From Vitellaria paradoxa (Eukaryota > Streptophyta > Magnoliopsida > Ericales > Sapotaceae): a DNA stretch of 64,000 bases. Positions 60,574-64,000 of this stretch are shown here, piece after piece. Location of the stretch: NCBI GenBank assembly GCA_019916065.1, contig CM034236.1, positions 14,709,167-14,773,166 of the forward strand, written 5' to 3'. Under the pieces are notes generated by a model. It made no database searches. It was given only the letters and a program-made list of their open reading frames with translations, and was not told the DNA's origin. Position numbers and translations under genes: made by a program. Every line of letters begins with the position of its first letter. Positions within the stretch are counted from its first letter, which is position 1.

Positions 60574-62899
60574 CCTCCCAACTTGAACATTGCCAGTCCT
60601 TAGCAATGAAAAGAATTTAAATCCTAGTCTAAAGGCCATAAACCTAGCATTTTCAACATATTCAAAAACAAAGATAAATAAAGACTCAAACAAAAAGAGA
60701 GATCCATTTTTGTAGGAGACATATGGCCATACTTAACGTGTGAGGTGAGCTCTTCAAACCCCTAGGTTCCCCATAGTAGATGAGTAAGGTCTCGTGAGTG
60801 TTTACATTGATGCTACCACAAACATCTATGGCATAGTCTCAAAGTGTCAAAAAGTAATTAAGATAAAAAATGAATCAAGCTCAAGCGCAACAAGTCACAA
60901 AACCCAAATATCATGTGTAATTTCCAAATGCTAAGCATAAATGCATGGACCATCAAATTAGGAAGAGCATGTGTGCAAAATTGTTTCATTCATTTAACAA
61001 GATTGCAAGAGCGTAAATAGAACTAGGTTTTGACTTCAAATACTTATAGGGTACCATTCATAGAAAGAAATTCACTCATTAAGGATTCACGCATACCTAG
61101 TAGCATATAATGCTATCCTAGTTGCACCTAACCCCACAAAGAAGTGAGTGAACCTAGATCTGAATGTTCAAAGTGGAACAGCCTCATAACACTAATTCCA
61201 ATGCATAGTCAAAAGATCACACCACAACTTACACAAGACGCATTACCTAGACAACAACAAAAGATTAGCTCGCGTAGAATCCACTTGGTCTTTATTTTGG
61301 TTGTAACTTGGCTAGGGGTAATGGCTTAACAATGGAAGATATGGAAATCAAAGCACATGTCTTAAGCTAATGTTGTTCTAAGTGCACACAAATCCCAAAT
61401 TACCCAATTCTTTTCCAACCCTAACAAAAAATCCCAACAAGAACTTTTCGCACTAAATACAAACTACTATGGACTTCTCCATAATTATGATATACAATGC
61501 ACAAGACCCACAATTACACAAGCAAAAAGGATAAAAAAAAAAACTCTCTTGTTTTATTTTTTCTCTCTTTTTTCGTTTTCTTTCTTTTGTTGGAAAATAT
61601 GAAATATACATTAGCTAAATTCTCCACCCAATATGTCCTCATCACTATGCTTTCAAAAAATTACCATTCCCAACCCTGTTCACATCACTGACATTAAGGC
61701 ACTTTCACAACCAAAGACATGTAAGGGCAAGGCTTAAAGTGTATGAATAAGGTTAAAGAATAAATAAATGAAGTAGGAACCAAGAAAAAATATATATCAC
61801 ACATTTTATTAAAAGGCTTCAAGTTGATTCCTAGGGTAATTCATAACCAAGAAATGACAAGAAGGCTCAAATAGCAAAGAAGGCCTTGCATCATTTTCAA
61901 AGCTTGTAATAACTCATAATGTGCCAAGTGAAACTCATGCAAGTGTGTGTGATGCAATTAGTGCATTGAAAATCAAAGTGAAGAATAAAAGAGCTGTGAT
62001 TATGTGCAACCCCTCAAGAAAAAAAAATAGGCTCAAAAGCTTACCATTAAGGGGTATAAGTCTCCACCTAGTCCAAGAATGCACAATTAACCAATATTAA
62101 ACAAAATTGGCTCCTAAGCACATAAGCTCTTCTCCATGATAGTAAAAAAATGCACAAGGTTATGACACACTCACTTGAATTAAGTTTCCTATTTATGCTT
62201 GAACAATACTTATTCATTACTCTCTCACTTAATTCCATAATCAACCAAACCAAAAGGGGCCAACATGCAAGTGCAGATGTGCTAAAATCATGTATACAAG
62301 CACAAAAATACTCAAAAATTTTAAAATGTTACAATTTTTATCACAAAAGTCATCATGCAAACTCTATCCCCTAACCTAAACTAAACATTATCCTCAATGT
62401 GAGAACCATGATGCATATGTGGGTTCGTAGTGTGCAAAGTAAGCATGATGATGATGATGATGATGAGCATAAATGTTAATCAATATATAACACATAAGCC
62501 AAGCATGCACCCCAATAAACAGCCTTGGAGCACTAAAAACACCCCCAACTTGGTTTCTCCAGTATTCTAGCAGCATCAGCAAAATATACCAAAGTGTAAT
62601 CTTCAAAATAAAAAAACAGAATGTGAAGAGGGTGGATATAACCTCGAAACTGCTTTATTAATTAACTAACCAAAAACCTACAAAGTTGAATATGAGATAA
62701 AAAGAAAAGAACGGAGAAGAAAAAAATGGAAAAAGAAAAAAAGGAGAAAGAAAAGATAGTTAGTAAACGGAAATATAGTAAAAGAAAAAGAATAAGTAGA
62801 AACTTACTCCTAAAACTAAGTCTAAAAAAAACAAAAAAAAAAACAAAAACTCCTACACTAATATCATATAAGAATTTGTGTATGTATTTCAATCAAAAG
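60574..62899 (-). other. Athila A 3' noncoding region, second copy
   Basis: Corresponds to 38165-40489, including the (ATG)n at about 62446-62465. No ORF of interest. Confidence 0.6.
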
Positions 62900-63793
62900 G
62901 AAGGAAAGGTCAGAGAGTTCCCATGTCCTCAATTTCAGCCACAAAGTTATCCAAATATGGCTTGAGACGATGGCTATTCACCTTGAAAGTGGTGTCTTTA
63001 CGTGGGTTATGAACCACACACACACACACAATGTTATGAGAGATTGAGATAATGGTGAATGGACCAGACTATCTTGATCGAAGCTTACCCAGGAAGAGGT
63101 GCAACCTAGAATTATATATTAAGACTTTCTGGCCTATGTGAAAAGACTTCCTAGAAAGGTGCTTGTCATGCAAGTCTTTCATTTTAGCCTCGAGCGATCT
63201 TCGCGTTCTCAAAAGCATCATTATGTAATTCTTCAAGTTCATTCAATTGTAACTTTCGGAGAACACCGACATCATCTAAACTTTCATTAAACTATCAAAT
63301 TGCCCAATAAGTCCTATGCTCCATCTCAATGAGTAGGTGGCAAGCTTTATCAAAGACAAGGCGATAAGGAGACATTCCTAAAATGATCTTATATGCCGTC
63401 CGGTATGCCCACAAAGCATTAATAAGATGCAAAAAACCAATTTTTACATATGGGGTTGATGATTTTCTCAAGTATGCCCTTAATCTCCATATTTGCCCAC
63501 TCTATTTCGCCACTATTCTGTGGGTGGTATAGGGTACCCACCTTATGTGTCACACTATAATTATGCAATATGACAATAAGGGGCCTATTGTAAAAATGCT
63601 TGCTCCATCACTAATGATGGCTCGTGGCATCCCAAAATGTGAGAAGATATACTTCTTTAAGAACTTAACCACCACCTAATGGCATTGGGCGAGTTGCAAT
63701 ACTTCCACCCACTTAGAGACATAGTTGATAGCCACAAGAATGAACTCAAATCCAAATGACTTAGGAAATGGCCCCATGAAATCAATGCCCTAG
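62900..63793 (-). pseudogene. Athila A integrase, second copy
   Basis: Corresponds to 40490-41375, with extra one-base indels (for example at about 63193, 63437-63447, 63682-63701) that add frameshifts. Severed by LTR B at the same base as in copy 1. Confidence 0.75.
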
Positions 63794-64000
63794 TGACCGC
63801 TTCTAAAATAGTGCGTCTAAAACTAACCCCCAAGTACAAGGGTACGCGGTGTAGTTTTTAACTCGATGAGTCTGAGGTCAAATTCACAAGGGAGCCTAAG
63901 TTGTTCAGTTTCTAGGTTATAATTCGATTTCTAAGTTTGAAATCAGCTAAACATAAATTTGAAAGGTTTTGTAAATCTAGAACTTAGACCTAAAAACAAT
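63794..64000 (-). repeat. Athila B 3' LTR, second copy, cut by the window end
   Basis: TGACCGCTTCTAAAATAGTG onward matches 41376-41576. Confidence 0.75.

Larger units (their letters stand above)
55630..64000. repeat. second copy of 33220-41576 (8.4-kb direct duplication)
   Basis: From the first base after the gap to the window end, the sequence follows 33220-41576 in the same orientation. Differences are few and mostly 1-4-bp indels, with indel clusters at about 59630-59830, 60050-60130 and 61140-61280. It carries the same copia/Athila A junction (59211/59212) and Athila A/B junction (63793/63794). Likely a haplotype duplicate or mis-scaffolded contig; a real segmental duplication remains possible. 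Confidence 0.9.

Overview
The window is plant nuclear DNA, most likely from an eudicot. It is very AT-rich. It carries one intron-containing LRR receptor kinase gene of the LRR-XII (FLS2/EFR/Xa21-like) type, and almost everything else is LTR retrotransposon and MITE sequence. No species can be named from the sequence. There are no bacterial features and no CRISPR array, and I saw no rRNA or tRNA gene.

Region by region. (1) 1-1530: the 5' end of a minus-strand Ty3/gypsy element with an 895-bp LTR, a primer binding site and a short ORF ending exactly at the window edge. (2) 3355-12742, minus strand: a four-exon LRR-XII receptor kinase. It is in pieces because introns of 3855, 1826 and 92 bp separate the exons. 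The splice sites all fit one continuous frame of 1205 codons, broken only by two TAA codons in the last LRRs, so the kinase half cannot be translated. Intron 1 holds a PIF/Harbinger-like element and a small MITE. (3) 12816-17032: AT-rich flank with an exact 112-bp tandem duplication, a C15 run and a hairpin-forming microsatellite. (4) About 16930-29640: a nest. A ~130-bp tandem repeat was hit by a Tekay/Del-type solo LTR (minus, TSD CATGT). That LTR was hit by a full-length Tekay-type element (17790-26894, plus, TSD CATAG/CATAA), now dead in gag, protease, RNase H and integrase. A second Harbinger-like element (28394-29452, TSD TTA) sits in the satellite. (5) 31371-36817: 3' half of a Ty1/copia element (SIRE/Maximus-like, minus). 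Athila-type element A (36818 onward) interrupts it, and Athila-type element B (41376 onward) interrupts the integrase of A. B lacks the reverse transcriptase core but keeps gag/protease, RNase H, integrase and env-like parts. (6) 51476-55131: a 3.66-kb solo LTR with perfect TSD TACCC. (7) 55530-55629: a 100-N scaffold gap. (8) 55630-64000: a near-identical direct copy of 33220-41576, including both nested junctions. It starts at the first base after the gap and carries clusters of small indels, so an assembly (haplotig) duplication is the leading explanation.

No gene cluster or pathway is visible. The biology here is a decaying immune-receptor-type gene inside layered retrotransposon insertions. 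The most notable observations are the reconstructable receptor gene with its two stops, the exactly resolvable nesting with target-site duplications, the possibly spliced env-like unit of Athila B, and the gap-anchored 8.4-kb duplication.
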